Assembly: GCA_009838525.1 (NCBI GenBank)
Contig: VXRJ01000034.1
Coordinates: forward strand, 62,640-126,639
DNA: 64,000 nucleotides
Direction of reading: 5' to 3'
Source: Acidobacteriota bacterium
Lineage (GTDB): Bacteria; Acidobacteriota; Vicinamibacteria; Vicinamibacterales; UBA8438
Part shown: one piece after another, positions 18,259 through 27,679 of the stretch
How the letters are laid out: each line of letters starts with the position of its first letter
Position numbering within the stretch: position 1 is the first letter of the stretch
Position numbers and translations under genes: made by a program
The notes under the pieces: model-generated
What the model was told of the DNA's origin: nothing
Seen by the model: the letters and a program-made list of their open reading frames with translations, nothing else
Database searches by the model: none

Positions 18259-18891
18259 ATGCGGGCAGCGAAGATCTTCGGCGTCGTCGCGACGGTCGTG
18301 GCGGCAGGGATGATGGCAAGCCTCGTCGAGGCGCAGAACCGGCCAGCCAGTACGCGGGGGCATACGGCCACACAACTCGGAGGCTCCTACAACGACGAGG
18401 GTCGCTACGAAGGCGGGAACTGGATCGACATCCACTATGGTCGCCCGATTCTCCGCGGCCGGCAGGGCATCTTCGGCGAGGGCGCCGAGTACGCCCAGGG
18501 GATCTACGCCGGGGCCCCGCTCTGGCGGGTCGGGGCGGACCAGACGACCACGTTCACGACCGAGGCGGACCTGCTGATCGGCGGTCAGCGTCTCGCGGCG
18601 GGCGAGTACACGATGTTCGCCGACCTCGGGAATCCCACAGCGTGGACGCTCATCTTCACCACCTGGGGCGTCAAGCAGCAGTTCCGCGAGGACAACCCCA
18701 ACGCGCTCTGGGGCGCCTACGGTTACGACGACAGCAAGGACGTCATGCGGACGACGATGTCGGTGGAGACGGTCGAGTACTCCATGGACCAGTTGCAGGT
18801 CGGTTTCGTCGACATGACGCAGCAGGGCGGCGCGATGTACGTCCTCTGGGACAACCAGTTGGCGACCGTCCCGATTCAGCTCGCCAACTAG
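18259..18891 (+). CDS. Exported DUF2911 protein
   Basis: 210 aa from the ATG at 18259, which has GGAGGG nine bases upstream; the open frame extends earlier without a ribosome site. A Sec signal peptide ends near VEAQ (residue about 25). The mature part shows the DUF2911 pattern: IHYGRPILRGRQGIFG, PLWRVGADQTTTF, LAAGEYTMFADL and a final LWDNQLATVPI. The family is common in Bacteroidetes and Acidobacteria and is probably periplasmic with a beta-sandwich fold; its role is unknown. It lies 97 bp after fumarase and has a strong hairpin behind it. Confidence 0.88.
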   Translation: MRAAKIFGVVATVVAAGMMASLVEAQNRPASTRGHTATQLGGSYNDEGRYEGGNWIDIHYGRPILRGRQGIFGEGAEYAQGIYAGAPLWRVGADQTTTFTTEADLLIGGQRLAAGEYTMFADLGNPTAWTLIFTTWGVKQQFREDNPNALWGAYGYDDSKDVMRTTMSVETVEYSMDQLQVGFVDMTQQGGAMYVLWDNQLATVPIQLAN

Positions 18892-18902
18892 TCGCTTGCG
18901 AC

Positions 18903-18930
18903 GGCGCGCCCCGCGCTGGCGGGGTGCGCC
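18903..18930 (+). terminator. Strong GC hairpin after the DUF2911 gene
   Basis: A 12-bp stem (18903-18914 with 18919-18930, one G-U pair) closes a GCTG loop 11 bases after the stop codon. There is no T-run, so it may be an intrinsic terminator lacking a U-tract, a pause site or an mRNA 3' stabiliser. Confidence 0.5.
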
Positions 18931-19063
18931 GCGTACGGGCTCCTCGGCTACCGTCCACCGCGCACCGGCCTCGGCTGGCAGCACAGGTGCGCGCATCTGT
19001 CGCTGCGCCGGATGACGGGCAGCGTCTGTACAGGCGCGCGCCCGGTCCCGGCCGGCTTACACG

Positions 19064-20647
19064 ATGAGTACCGCCCCCACCGCCTTCACGCACCGCCAGG
19101 TCCTCATCATCTACGTCGGCCTGATGGCCGGGATGTTTCTGTCGGCGCTCGATCAGATGATCGTGGCGACCGCGCTCCCGACCATCGTCGGCGAGCTGGG
19201 CGGCCTCGACTACTACTCCTGGGTCGTTACCGCCTACCTTCTCTCCGGCACCGTCACGCCTCCGCTCTTCGGCAAGCTGGGCGACCTGTACGGCCGGCGG
19301 ATCGTCTACCAGGCGGCGGTCGCGATCTTCCTGCTCGGATCGCTGATGGCGGGTCTGGCGCCCGGGATGATGGAACTCGTGATCGCACGTGGCGTGCAGG
19401 GTGTCGGCGCGGGCGGTCTGGCCACGTCGGCGTTCGCCATCATCGGCGATGTCGTCCCCGCCCGGCAGCGTGGGCGCTACATCGGCTACATGGGTTCCGT
19501 CTGGGCGGTGGCGAGCGTCGTCGGGCCTCTGGTGGGCGGTTTCATCGTGGACAACGTCTCGTGGCGGTGGGTCTTCCTGGTCAACCTGCCGATCGGTGCG
19601 GTGGTGCTCGCGGTGGTTGCGGTGGTGTTGAAGCTGCCGCCCGTACATCGCCCAGCGAAGCTCGACATCGGTGGCGCCGTGCTGTTGATGTGCGGCGTCA
19701 GTCTCGTCCTTCTCGCGCTCCTTCAGGTCGAACGCGGTGGACCAGCGGCGTGGCGCACGGTCCCGTTCCTCGCATCCGCGGCCGCCGGGGCGGCGTTGCT
19801 CGCGGCGTTCGTCCGCTGGGAGGCCGCCGCGGAGGAACCGTTGCTGCCACTTCGGCTGTTCCGGATCCGCATCTTCTCGGTCTGCGCGGCCCTTGGTCTG
19901 GCGACCGGCAGCGCGTTCTTCGGGACGGTGGTCTTCCTGCCGCTCTTCCTCCAGGTGGTAACGGGGGTCTCCGCCACCAACTCCGGCCTGCTTCTGCTGC
20001 CGCTGACCGCCGGCATCGTGGCCGGATCGGCTGGCTCGGGACGTCTCATCACGGCCACGGGCCGCTACCGTATCTATCCGATCGCCGGCGGCATCTGCAC
20101 CGTAGTCGGCATGGCGTTGCTGAGCGTCATGCAGGGCGGCACGTCGCCGCTTGTCATTTCGGGGACGATGCTCCTGGCCGGTCTTGGTTTCGGCATGATC
20201 CTGCAGACGTCATTGCTCGCGGTGCAGAATGGCGTGGACCACCGCGACCTGGGCGTCGCCACTTCGTCGACACAGTTTTTTCGCCTGTTGGGGGGCTCGT
20301 TCGGCGTTGCGGTCTTCGGCTCGATTTTGAACGTCCGGCTCGCCACCGAGCTGCCCGCCCGTCTCCCCGCCGCCACGGTTGCGGAGGTAGGGGGCGAGGT
20401 GACTCGGCTGCTCCAGAGCCCGACCGCCATCCGGGCGCTGGCCCCCGAAGTCGCGACCGGCGTCGCCGCCGCCGTGGAGGCTTCGATTCAGACGATCTTC
20501 TTGTCTGCCGTCCCTCTCACCGTTCTCTGTGTCATCTTCGGTTTCCTCCTTGACGAGATCCCGCTCCGCGAGACCATCGGCGCTCCGCGGGCGGCGCCGT
20601 CAGAGGTTGCAGGATCACCCCGGATCAGGGAGAATCGCCAGACCTGA
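19064..20647 (+). CDS. MFS drug transporter, DHA2 family (EmrB/QacA, 14 helices)
   Basis: 527 aa, the usual length for 14-helix DHA2 proton antiporters. Signature stretches include the helix-1 motif LDQMIVATALPTIVGELGG, motif A as GKLGDLYGRR, and the helix-5 antiporter motif region WRWVFLVNLPIGAVVL. It would export hydrophobic or cationic compounds across the inner membrane. There is no EmrA-like adaptor next to it. The gene stands alone between the DUF2911 hairpin and the first DUF1592 cassette. The ribosome site is weak. Confidence 0.92.
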   Translation: MSTAPTAFTHRQVLIIYVGLMAGMFLSALDQMIVATALPTIVGELGGLDYYSWVVTAYLLSGTVTPPLFGKLGDLYGRRIVYQAAVAIFLLGSLMAGLAPGMMELVIARGVQGVGAGGLATSAFAIIGDVVPARQRGRYIGYMGSVWAVASVVGPLVGGFIVDNVSWRWVFLVNLPIGAVVLAVVAVVLKLPPVHRPAKLDIGGAVLLMCGVSLVLLALLQVERGGPAAWRTVPFLASAAAGAALLAAFVRWEAAAEEPLLPLRLFRIRIFSVCAALGLATGSAFFGTVVFLPLFLQVVTGVSATNSGLLLLPLTAGIVAGSAGSGRLITATGRYRIYPIAGGICTVVGMALLSVMQGGTSPLVISGTMLLAGLGFGMILQTSLLAVQNGVDHRDLGVATSSTQFFRLLGGSFGVAVFGSILNVRLATELPARLPAATVAEVGGEVTRLLQSPTAIRALAPEVATGVAAAVEASIQTIFLSAVPLTVLCVIFGFLLDEIPLRETIGAPRAAPSEVAGSPRIRENRQT

Positions 20648-20693
20648 GCAGCGCTGGCGTTTAGCCCAGGAAGGCGGGCCGGGGGGCCCGATA

Positions 20694-23099
20694 ATGGGAC
20701 TGACCGGGGGGATTCTGCGAGTCTCGGTTGCGGCGCTTGCGTTGGCGTCCGCCGTACCGGCCGAAGCGCAGGAGCTCGACCATCGGGCGCTGCTCGATCG
20801 CTACTGCGTCACCTGCCACAACGAGCGGCTTCGCACCGCCGAGCTGCAACTCGACACCGCGGACGTGGCCAACGTCGCGACGGACCCCGCGCTTTGGGAG
20901 AAGGTGGCGCGGAAGCTGCGCGCGGGCGCCATGCCGCCGGCCCCGCGCCCGCGGCCCGACGAGGCTACCTACGCGCGCTTCATCGGGTGGATCGAATCGG
21001 AGCTCGATGCGGCGGCTGCAACCAGTCCCGATCCGGGGCGGACGGAGACGTTCCACCGGCTGAACCGCGCCGAGTACCGCAACGTCATCCGCGACCTGCT
21101 CGCGCTGGACGTCGATGTCGCGGAGCTGCTCCCGGCCGACGACGGCAGCTACGGCTTCGACAACATCGCTGGCGTCCTGGGCGTCTCGCCGACCCTGCTC
21201 GAACGCTATCTGTCCGCGGCCAAGAAGGTGAGCCGCCTGGCAATCGGCAATCCGGACGTCACGCCGACCGCGATGACCTACCGGCTCGCGGCCGACTATC
21301 CGCAGGACGACCGAATCGATGGCCTGCCGTTCGGCACCCGCGGCGGAATGGCGATCCCGTTCGCCTTCCCGGCCGACGCGGAGTACACCATCCGCGTCCG
21401 GCTGAGCCGCGACACGGCGGACAACATCAAGACTTTCGTGGAAGCGCATGAGCTGGACGTCAGCCTGGACGGGGAGCATCTCGAAACCTTCATCGTCGGC
21501 GGCGAGACGGCGCCGGAGGATCGGCGGAGCGATGAGTATCGCGAGTGGCGACTCGCCCAGGGACGGATTGACGAGGACTGGGTGATACGCCTTCCGGTGC
21601 GGGCCGGCCCCCGGACGCTGCGCGTCGCGTTCCGGAAGAAGACATCCGCCTATCCCGAAACGCTCCGGCAGCCGTACCTACGGCCGTACACCAATACCAC
21701 GGGCGGCGACACCCGCTATCAGCCGTACCTCGAGAGCGTTGTCATCACGGGACCGTTCGAGGGGAGCGGCGCGCCGCCCGCCGTGGACACGCCGAGCCGC
21801 GCGCGCGTATTCACCTGCCTGCCGGCAAACGACGCGGACGCGACGGAGGCGCGAGCCTGCGCCCGCGAGATCCTGTCGACGCTGGCCCGGCGGGGTTACC
21901 GGCGCCCGGTGACCGACCGAGATCTGGACATCCTGCTCGGGTTCTACGAGGACGGCGCGGCGGACGGCAACTTCGAACGCGGCGTCGAACTGGCGGTCCG
22001 CCGCCTCCTCGTCAGCCCCGAGTTCCTGTTCCGGGTCGTCCGCGATCCGGAGGACGTCGGCCCGGGCGAGAACTATCGGCTGGGCGACCTGGAGCTCGCG
22101 TCACGTCTCTCGTTCTTCCTCTGGAGCAGCATTCCGGACGACGAGCTGCTCGACGCGGCGGTAGAGGGACGGCTGAGCGATCCGGACGTGCTGGAGGCGC
22201 AGGTCCGCCGGATGCTCGACGACGAGCGGTCGCGCGCACTGGTCGAGAACTTCGCCGGGCAGTGGCTCTACTTGCGCAACATCCCGGCCCTGGTGCCCGA
22301 CGAGAACCGGTACCCGGAGTTCGGCGAAGGTTTGCGGCAGGCGATGCGCCGCGAGACGGAGCTCTTCTTCGAGAGCATCGTGCGCGAGGACCGGAACGTC
22401 CTGGAGCTGCTGACCGCGGACTATACGTTCGTCAACGAGCGGCTTGCGCGCCATTACGGCATTCCGGGGGTATCCGGGAGCCACTTCCGGCGCGTGACGC
22501 TGCCCGATGCGACGCGGCGCGGCCTGCTGGGACACGGCAGCATCCTCGCGGCGACCGCCTATCCGACGCGAACCTCGCCGGTCCTGCGCGGCAAGTGGGT
22601 GCTGGAGAACCTGCTGGGCACGCCGCCGCCGCTTCCGCCGCCGGACGTGCCTTCCCTCGAGGAGACGACCAGCGAAGGGCGCGCGTTGTCGATGCGCGAG
22701 GCGATGGAACAGCATCGCGCCAGCCCGGTCTGCGCGAGTTGCCACCGCCTGATGGATCCGCCGGGCTTCGCTCTCGAGGAGTTCGACGCGGTCGGCAAGC
22801 ACCGGACGCGCAACGAGGCCAACCTGCCGATCGACGCCTCCGGCATGCTGCCGGACGGCACCGGGTTCGAGGGCGCCGCCGGCCTGCGCGACGCGCTGCT
22901 CAAGCGACCTGACCTGGTGGTCACCACGCTGACCGAGAAACTGATGACCTACGCGCTCGGCCGCGGCGTCGAGCACTACGACGCACCCGCCGTCCGCACG
23001 ATCACCCGCGCCGCCGCGCGTGACGGCACGACGTTCTCGTCGATCGTCCTGGGCATCGTCCGAAGCGTGCCCTTCCAGATGAGGAGATCCGCATCATGA
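20694..23099 (+). CDS. DUF1592-type exported protein with two heme-c motifs, cassette copy 1
   Basis: 801 aa from the ATG at 20694, which gives a signal peptide (cleavage near AEAQ); the frame is open upstream to 20529 without a site. Order: cytochrome-like CVTCHNERL (Cys38-His42), DUF1587 (FHRLNRAEYRNVIRDLLALD ... YGFDNIAGVLGVSP), a beta-rich carbohydrate-binding-like section, DUF1595, DUF1592 (LASRLSFFLWSSIPDDELL), DUF1588 (GLLGHGSIL ... CASCHRLMDPPG near residue 680), DUF1585 (MTYALGRGVEHYD). The family is found in Planctomycetes and Acidobacteria and is predicted to be a periplasmic redox protein; its activity is unproven. It overlaps the DUF1552 gene by four bases (ATGA). The copy at 28808 has the same length. 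Confidence 0.93.
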   Translation: MGLTGGILRVSVAALALASAVPAEAQELDHRALLDRYCVTCHNERLRTAELQLDTADVANVATDPALWEKVARKLRAGAMPPAPRPRPDEATYARFIGWIESELDAAAATSPDPGRTETFHRLNRAEYRNVIRDLLALDVDVAELLPADDGSYGFDNIAGVLGVSPTLLERYLSAAKKVSRLAIGNPDVTPTAMTYRLAADYPQDDRIDGLPFGTRGGMAIPFAFPADAEYTIRVRLSRDTADNIKTFVEAHELDVSLDGEHLETFIVGGETAPEDRRSDEYREWRLAQGRIDEDWVIRLPVRAGPRTLRVAFRKKTSAYPETLRQPYLRPYTNTTGGDTRYQPYLESVVITGPFEGSGAPPAVDTPSRARVFTCLPANDADATEARACAREILSTLARRGYRRPVTDRDLDILLGFYEDGAADGNFERGVELAVRRLLVSPEFLFRVVRDPEDVGPGENYRLGDLELASRLSFFLWSSIPDDELLDAAVEGRLSDPDVLEAQVRRMLDDERSRALVENFAGQWLYLRNIPALVPDENRYPEFGEGLRQAMRRETELFFESIVREDRNVLELLTADYTFVNERLARHYGIPGVSGSHFRRVTLPDATRRGLLGHGSILAATAYPTRTSPVLRGKWVLENLLGTPPPLPPPDVPSLEETTSEGRALSMREAMEQHRASPVCASCHRLMDPPGFALEEFDAVGKHRTRNEANLPIDASGMLPDGTGFEGAAGLRDALLKRPDLVVTTLTEKLMTYALGRGVEHYDAPAVRTITRAAARDGTTFSSIVLGIVRSVPFQMRRSAS

Positions 23100-24448
23100 T
23101 CATCACCAAGCTCGCCCTGCCACGCCGGACGTTTCTCCGCGGCGTCGGCGCCGCGGTGGCGCTGCCCCTGCTCGACGCGATGTCGCCGGCGCTGACGGCG
23201 CTTTCGAAGACCGCGGCGGCGCCGGTCAAGCGACTCGGCTTCATCTACCTGCCGAACGGCGCGGTGATGCAGACCTGGACGCCGGAGAGCAACGGCACGG
23301 AGCTGGCGCTCTCGCCGTCGCTCGGTCCGCTCGCACCGTTCCGCGATCAGACGATCGTCTACAGCCGGCTTGCTCATGGGCAGGCGGAGCCGCTCGGGGA
23401 CGGCAACGGCGAGCACTCCCGGGCCAGCTCGGTCTGGCTGAACGGCGTCCACCCGAAGCAGACGGAGGGAGCCGACGTGCGGGCCGGGATCACGGCGGAT
23501 CAGGTGGCGGCGGCCGAGATCGGACGCGACACGCCGCTACCGTCGCTGGAGCTGGCGATCGACCTCGACTTTCTCGTTGGCAATTGCGAGAACGGCTACT
23601 CGTGCGTCTATATGAACACGGTGGCGTGGCGCACCGCGACGACGCCGCTGCCGATGGAGAACAACCCGCGCGTCGTCTTCGAGCGGCTCTTCGGCGATGG
23701 CGGCACCCGCGAGGAGCGGCTCGCCGAGTTGCGCACGGACCGGAGCATCCTCGATTCGGTGACCGACGACCTGACGCATCTCGAGCGGAGCCTCGGCAAC
23801 AGCGACCGCCACCGCCTGGATCAGTACCTCGACGCGGTGCGCGCCGTGGAGCGCCGCATCCAGTTGTCGGAAGCGCAGGGAGCCGATACGGCGCTGCCCG
23901 ACGAACTGGAGCGCCCCGCAGGGATTCCCGACTCGTACGAGGAACACGTCAAGCTGATGTTCGACCTGATCTCGCTCTCCTACCAGGCGGACATCACGCG
24001 CGTCTTCACGTTCATGGTGGGGCGCGAACTGGGCGGCCGGACCTATCCGCAGATCGGCGTGCCGGATCCTCACCACGGGCTCTCGCACCACCGCAACGAT
24101 CCGGAAAAGCTGGCGAAGCTGACGAAGATCAACCGGCACCACGTCGAGCTGTTCACGCACTTCCTGGGAAGCCTCGCGGAGGCGCCCGACGGCGAGGGGT
24201 CGCTGCTCGACAAGTCGATCGTGCTCTATGGCGCCGGCCTGGGCGACAGCAACGACCACCTGCACTACGACCTGCCGGTCCTGACCGTAGGCGGGAAGGC
24301 GGCGGACATGCGGGGCGGCCGCCACCTCGAGTATCCGAAGGACACGCCGATGACCAACCTGCTCATCAGCATGCTTGCCAAGGCGGGCCTGCCGGCCGAG
24401 CAGTTGGGTGACAGCACCGGCCGCCTGACGGCGCTCACCGACGTCTAG
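23096..24448 (+). CDS. DUF1552 exported protein, cassette copy 1
   Basis: 450 aa, translationally coupled to the DUF1592 gene through ATGA. The N-terminus PRRTFLRGVGAAVALPLLDAM is a twin-arginine signal typical of this family. Landmarks are GFIYLPNGAVMQTWTP, GNGEHSRASSVWLNGVHPKQT, YSCVYMNTVAW, GVPDPHHGLSHHRND and the late YGAGLGDSNDHLHYDLPVL. The fold is related to DUF1501/alkaline-phosphatase-like proteins, and several His/Asp clusters look suited to metal binding, but no reaction is known. DUF1592 and DUF1552 genes almost always occur together, so the products probably cooperate in the periplasm. Confidence 0.93.
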   Translation: MIITKLALPRRTFLRGVGAAVALPLLDAMSPALTALSKTAAAPVKRLGFIYLPNGAVMQTWTPESNGTELALSPSLGPLAPFRDQTIVYSRLAHGQAEPLGDGNGEHSRASSVWLNGVHPKQTEGADVRAGITADQVAAAEIGRDTPLPSLELAIDLDFLVGNCENGYSCVYMNTVAWRTATTPLPMENNPRVVFERLFGDGGTREERLAELRTDRSILDSVTDDLTHLERSLGNSDRHRLDQYLDAVRAVERRIQLSEAQGADTALPDELERPAGIPDSYEEHVKLMFDLISLSYQADITRVFTFMVGRELGGRTYPQIGVPDPHHGLSHHRNDPEKLAKLTKINRHHVELFTHFLGSLAEAPDGEGSLLDKSIVLYGAGLGDSNDHLHYDLPVLTVGGKAADMRGGRHLEYPKDTPMTNLLISMLAKAGLPAEQLGDSTGRLTALTDV

Positions 24449-24483
24449 AAGTGAGGGCGCGCCGGACTCGGTTCTGAGTGACT

Positions 24484-25998
24484 ATGCGGTCAAACGGGAA
24501 CTTGCGGCGCAGGGCGACCGCGGTGCTCGCTGTCGCTTGGCTGGCGGTCGGGTTCGCCGCTGGCGTTCGAGTCGCGGTGGCGGCGCCGGCCGATCTGCCG
24601 TTGATCGAAGCGGTGCGGGCGGGCGATCAGGAGCAGGTGCGGGCGCTGATCGCCAGCGATGTCGATGTCAATGCGGCCGACGCCGACGGCGCGACGGCGC
24701 TCCATTGGGCTACGTTCGACGATGAGGTCGAGATCGGCCGCGCGCTGATCGAGGCGGGCGCGCACGTCGATGCCGTGACCCGGTTCGGCGCGACGTCCAT
24801 CGCACTCGCCGCCGAGAACGCCAGCGTCGCCTTCCTCACCGTGCTGCTCGATGCGGGCGCCGATCCGGACTGGGCGACCCCGGAAGGCGAGACCCTGCTG
24901 ATGACGGTTGCCCGCACCGGCCGGACCGATGCGGTGCGGCTTCTGCTGGAGCGGGGCGCCGATCCGAACCGCGCCGAGTCGTGGCGGGGCCAGACCGCGC
25001 TGATGTGGGCGTCCACTGAAAACCGTCTCGAAGTGGCGGCGGCGCTGCTCGCGGCGGGCGCTGACGTGCACGAGCGTTCCACCGGGAGCCTCGGGTTTAG
25101 TCCACTGCTGTTTGCCGTGCGCGCGGGCCACCTCGAGATGACGCGACGCTTGCTCGACGCCGGTGCGAACCCGGACGAAACGTTGCTCGACGGCACCAGC
25201 GCCGTCGTCCTCGCGACGAAGAACGGCCACTACGAGTTGGGCGCCGTGCTGCTCGACGCGGGCGCCAATCCGAACGCCGACGACAATGGCTGGACAGCGC
25301 TGCACGAGATCAAGTGGACGCGGCGGCCCAATCTCGGTTTCAACAACCCGCCGCCCATCGTCACCGGTACGATGAGCGACCTGGCATTCGCCCGGGAGCT
25401 GGTCGAGCACGGCGCCGACCTGAACGCCCGGATGACGAAGGAGCCGAACAACCGCTACCGCAACGTCCTGAACCGGATCGGATCCACGCCGTTTCTGCTG
25501 GCCGCAAAGGGCGCCGACGTGGAAATGATGCGCCTGCTCGTCGACCTGGGCGCCGACCCGCTGATTCCGAACGAGGACGGCACCACGCCGCTGATGGTCG
25601 CGGCCGGCGTCGGCATCTGGGCCGTCGGCGAGAGCCCCGGCACCAACGCGGAGGCGCTGGAGGCGGTCCGGTACGCCCTGGAGCTGGGGGGTGACGTCAC
25701 CACCGTGGACGACAACGGCGACACCGCCCTGCACGGCGCCATCATCCGCGGGTCCGAACCGCTCGTCCGGTTCCTGCTGGACCAGGGTGCGGACATCGAG
25801 GCGGCCAACGAAAAGGGCTGGACGCCATTCCGCATCGCGAAGGGCGTGTTCTATTCCAACACCGGCAAGCGCTGGCCCGAGATGGAAGCGCTGTTGCTGG
25901 AGCTGGGCGCCGACCCCACGACTGCCGTCGGCGCCGACAACACGATCGACTGGACCCTTGGCGATCCGGACGCTACCGAGCCGCGCGACGACCGCTGA
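24484..25998 (+). CDS. Secreted ankyrin-repeat protein, cassette copy 1
   Basis: 504 aa from the ATG at 24484; a GTG six bases earlier is possible. A signal peptide (hydrophobic run ending VAVAAP, about residue 35) precedes roughly ten ankyrin repeats, seen as recurring DADGATALHWAT, LLLERGADPNRAE, LLLDAGANPNADDNGWTALHE and similar. No catalytic domain is seen. Ankyrin arrays bind other proteins, so this is probably a periplasmic scaffold or inhibitor for the DUF1592/DUF1552 pair upstream (36 bp gap). The stop codon abuts the stop of the convergent esterase gene with no base between. Confidence 0.92.
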   Translation: MRSNGNLRRRATAVLAVAWLAVGFAAGVRVAVAAPADLPLIEAVRAGDQEQVRALIASDVDVNAADADGATALHWATFDDEVEIGRALIEAGAHVDAVTRFGATSIALAAENASVAFLTVLLDAGADPDWATPEGETLLMTVARTGRTDAVRLLLERGADPNRAESWRGQTALMWASTENRLEVAAALLAAGADVHERSTGSLGFSPLLFAVRAGHLEMTRRLLDAGANPDETLLDGTSAVVLATKNGHYELGAVLLDAGANPNADDNGWTALHEIKWTRRPNLGFNNPPPIVTGTMSDLAFARELVEHGADLNARMTKEPNNRYRNVLNRIGSTPFLLAAKGADVEMMRLLVDLGADPLIPNEDGTTPLMVAAGVGIWAVGESPGTNAEALEAVRYALELGGDVTTVDDNGDTALHGAIIRGSEPLVRFLLDQGADIEAANEKGWTPFRIAKGVFYSNTGKRWPEMEALLLELGADPTTAVGADNTIDWTLGDPDATEPRDDR

Positions 25999-27603
25999 CT
26001 ACTCAGACGGCATCCGGCAACTGAAGTTGGCGGCGTCGTCCGTGCTGCCGCTGCCGTCGTACACCGCCTGCTCCGGATACGGGCACAGCGGCCGGGTGCG
26101 GTCGACCCGGCCGTCACGCTGCCGCTCGGCGAGGACGGAGTTGGGAGCGTTTCCCTCTTCCACCCACGCTTCCAGCGCGGCGAGCATGTCGAAGCGGCTC
26201 GGCCCGTTGCCGCCGGCGCAGTGGCCCATGCCGGGGGCCATGAAGAGGCGGTAGTTGTCGTGGACGGCGTCGCGCCCGCCGAGGGTGTCGAGGACGCGGC
26301 TGTAGTACTGCGTCGCGTTCGCCGGCGAGATCTGCGGGTCGCTCCAGCCGTGGTAGGCAATCAGCTTGCCCCCCCGGTCGAAGAAGGGCCGCAGGTTGGG
26401 GTCGAGCGCGTTCAGGGTGTCGTCGTCCACCTCTTCGGCGCGGACGATGTCGGTCTCGAAGTTGAACTGATCGATCGTCCACTCGGGGTCGGCGAACGTC
26501 AGATAGCGGAACTGCTCCAGACCGGTCGAGCGGGCCGAGTTGGTCCACCCCAGGTCGGTCCAGCCGAGCTCGCTGCCAGGCAGCAGCCCCGTGATCGGCC
26601 GTCCGGTCGCCGGATTCTCGGGGGACGAGTAGATCATCCGCACCGCGTTCAGCTGCGGTTGCGTCAGGCATCCTTCGCGGTCCGAGCCCTGGCACGCGAG
26701 CGCCGCCGGATCGAAGTCGCAGCGCTCGGGATCGCCCACCACGCCGTCGGTTACGCCGTCGCCGGCGTCGCACGCCTCCAGGACCGCGTTGTGGACGAGC
26801 TGGCGCGTCGCTTCCGGCAACTGCATCGCCGGGTCGGCCGCGAGCGGCTTCGCCACGCGGAGCGACGCCGCGGCGCGGTCGGTCCAGGCGTTGCCCGGCG
26901 CGCCGGCGATGATTCCGTCGAAGTCGTCCGGGAAGCGCTGGGCCGCCTTCATCGCCTGGCGCCCGCCGGCCGAGCAGCCCACCCAGTACGAGTAGCGGGG
27001 CGCCTCGTCGTAGTAGGCCTCGATCGCCGCCTTCGAGACGACGGTCATCTCGTGCACGGCGCGCCAGCCGAAGTCGATCACCTTTTCGGGGTGGCCGAGA
27101 CCGAAGCTGGCGGTGTTCCCCTCGTGGCCGGTGTCCGTCGAACTGCCCGCATAGCCGCGTGCGAGCGCCTGGGCCAGCGAGTTGTGGCGGATGGACCCGG
27201 TGAACGCGCCGTTCCCGACCGCCTGATACTTGCCGTTCCAGTCGTTCGCGTCCGCGGGCAGCCAGATCTCCACCTTGATGTCGGAATCGGCGGATGGCGT
27301 CAGCGTCGCCAGGACGCGGCAGAAGGCGGGCAGCGCGGCGTACATCTCCGCGCCGCGCCCGCCGCCGCCGGGGGGCGTGAACGCGCCCGCCGCCACTCCT
27401 TCCGCGCCGGTGATCTCCGTGTTCGGCAGCGAGAGCGACATCAGGTCCGCGCAGGCGGCGGACTGCGCCGCGGCCGGGGCGGCGGCGCCGAAGTGAGCCG
27501 GCTCGGCGGCCGCGACGGCGGTCCCGCGGGCGGCGTCGTCGATGCCGGCGCCAACGCTGGCGGCCACAGCGGCGATCAGGGCGGCGGTGAACGTGCGCTT
27601 CAT
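25999..27603 (-). CDS. Exported tannase/feruloyl esterase-family hydrolase
   Basis: 534 aa with a Sec signal peptide and GGAGAAG ribosome site. The alpha/beta-hydrolase catalytic set is visible: nucleophile GCSAGGRQAM, acid in YHGWSDPQI and base in GMGHCAGGNGP. A Cys next to both the Ser and the His matches the tannase CS-D-HC arrangement, where the two cysteines form a disulfide that ties the triad. Family members cleave ester bonds of gallate, ferulate or related plant phenolics, or mono-hydroxyethyl terephthalate. It follows the cyclase-family gene on the same strand (76 bp) and lies between the two DUF1592 cassettes. The exact substrate cannot be set from sequence. Confidence 0.92.
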   Translation of the reverse strand: MKRTFTAALIAAVAASVGAGIDDAARGTAVAAAEPAHFGAAAPAAAQSAACADLMSLSLPNTEITGAEGVAAGAFTPPGGGGRGAEMYAALPAFCRVLATLTPSADSDIKVEIWLPADANDWNGKYQAVGNGAFTGSIRHNSLAQALARGYAGSSTDTGHEGNTASFGLGHPEKVIDFGWRAVHEMTVVSKAAIEAYYDEAPRYSYWVGCSAGGRQAMKAAQRFPDDFDGIIAGAPGNAWTDRAAASLRVAKPLAADPAMQLPEATRQLVHNAVLEACDAGDGVTDGVVGDPERCDFDPAALACQGSDREGCLTQPQLNAVRMIYSSPENPATGRPITGLLPGSELGWTDLGWTNSARSTGLEQFRYLTFADPEWTIDQFNFETDIVRAEEVDDDTLNALDPNLRPFFDRGGKLIAYHGWSDPQISPANATQYYSRVLDTLGGRDAVHDNYRLFMAPGMGHCAGGNGPSRFDMLAALEAWVEEGNAPNSVLAERQRDGRVDRTRPLCPYPEQAVYDGSGSTDDAANFSCRMPSE

Positions 27604-27679
27604 CGGTCTTCTCCTCGTCTATTGATCCTGCGGCGCAGCCGGGCGCGTCGCCGGGCCGGCCGCTTGTGCTTCCGGACTA

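Noticed and set aside
20676-20689. GGGCC-GGGG-GGCCC hairpin between the MFS gene and DUF1592 copy 1
   Set aside because: Five-bp stem placed at the ribosome-binding position of the next gene; too short and ambiguous to call a terminator.
24490-25734. 414-codon minus-strand frame, and a similar one at 32477-33994
   Set aside because: Both are antisense to the repetitive ankyrin genes; regular spacing of residues comes from the ankyrin repeats.
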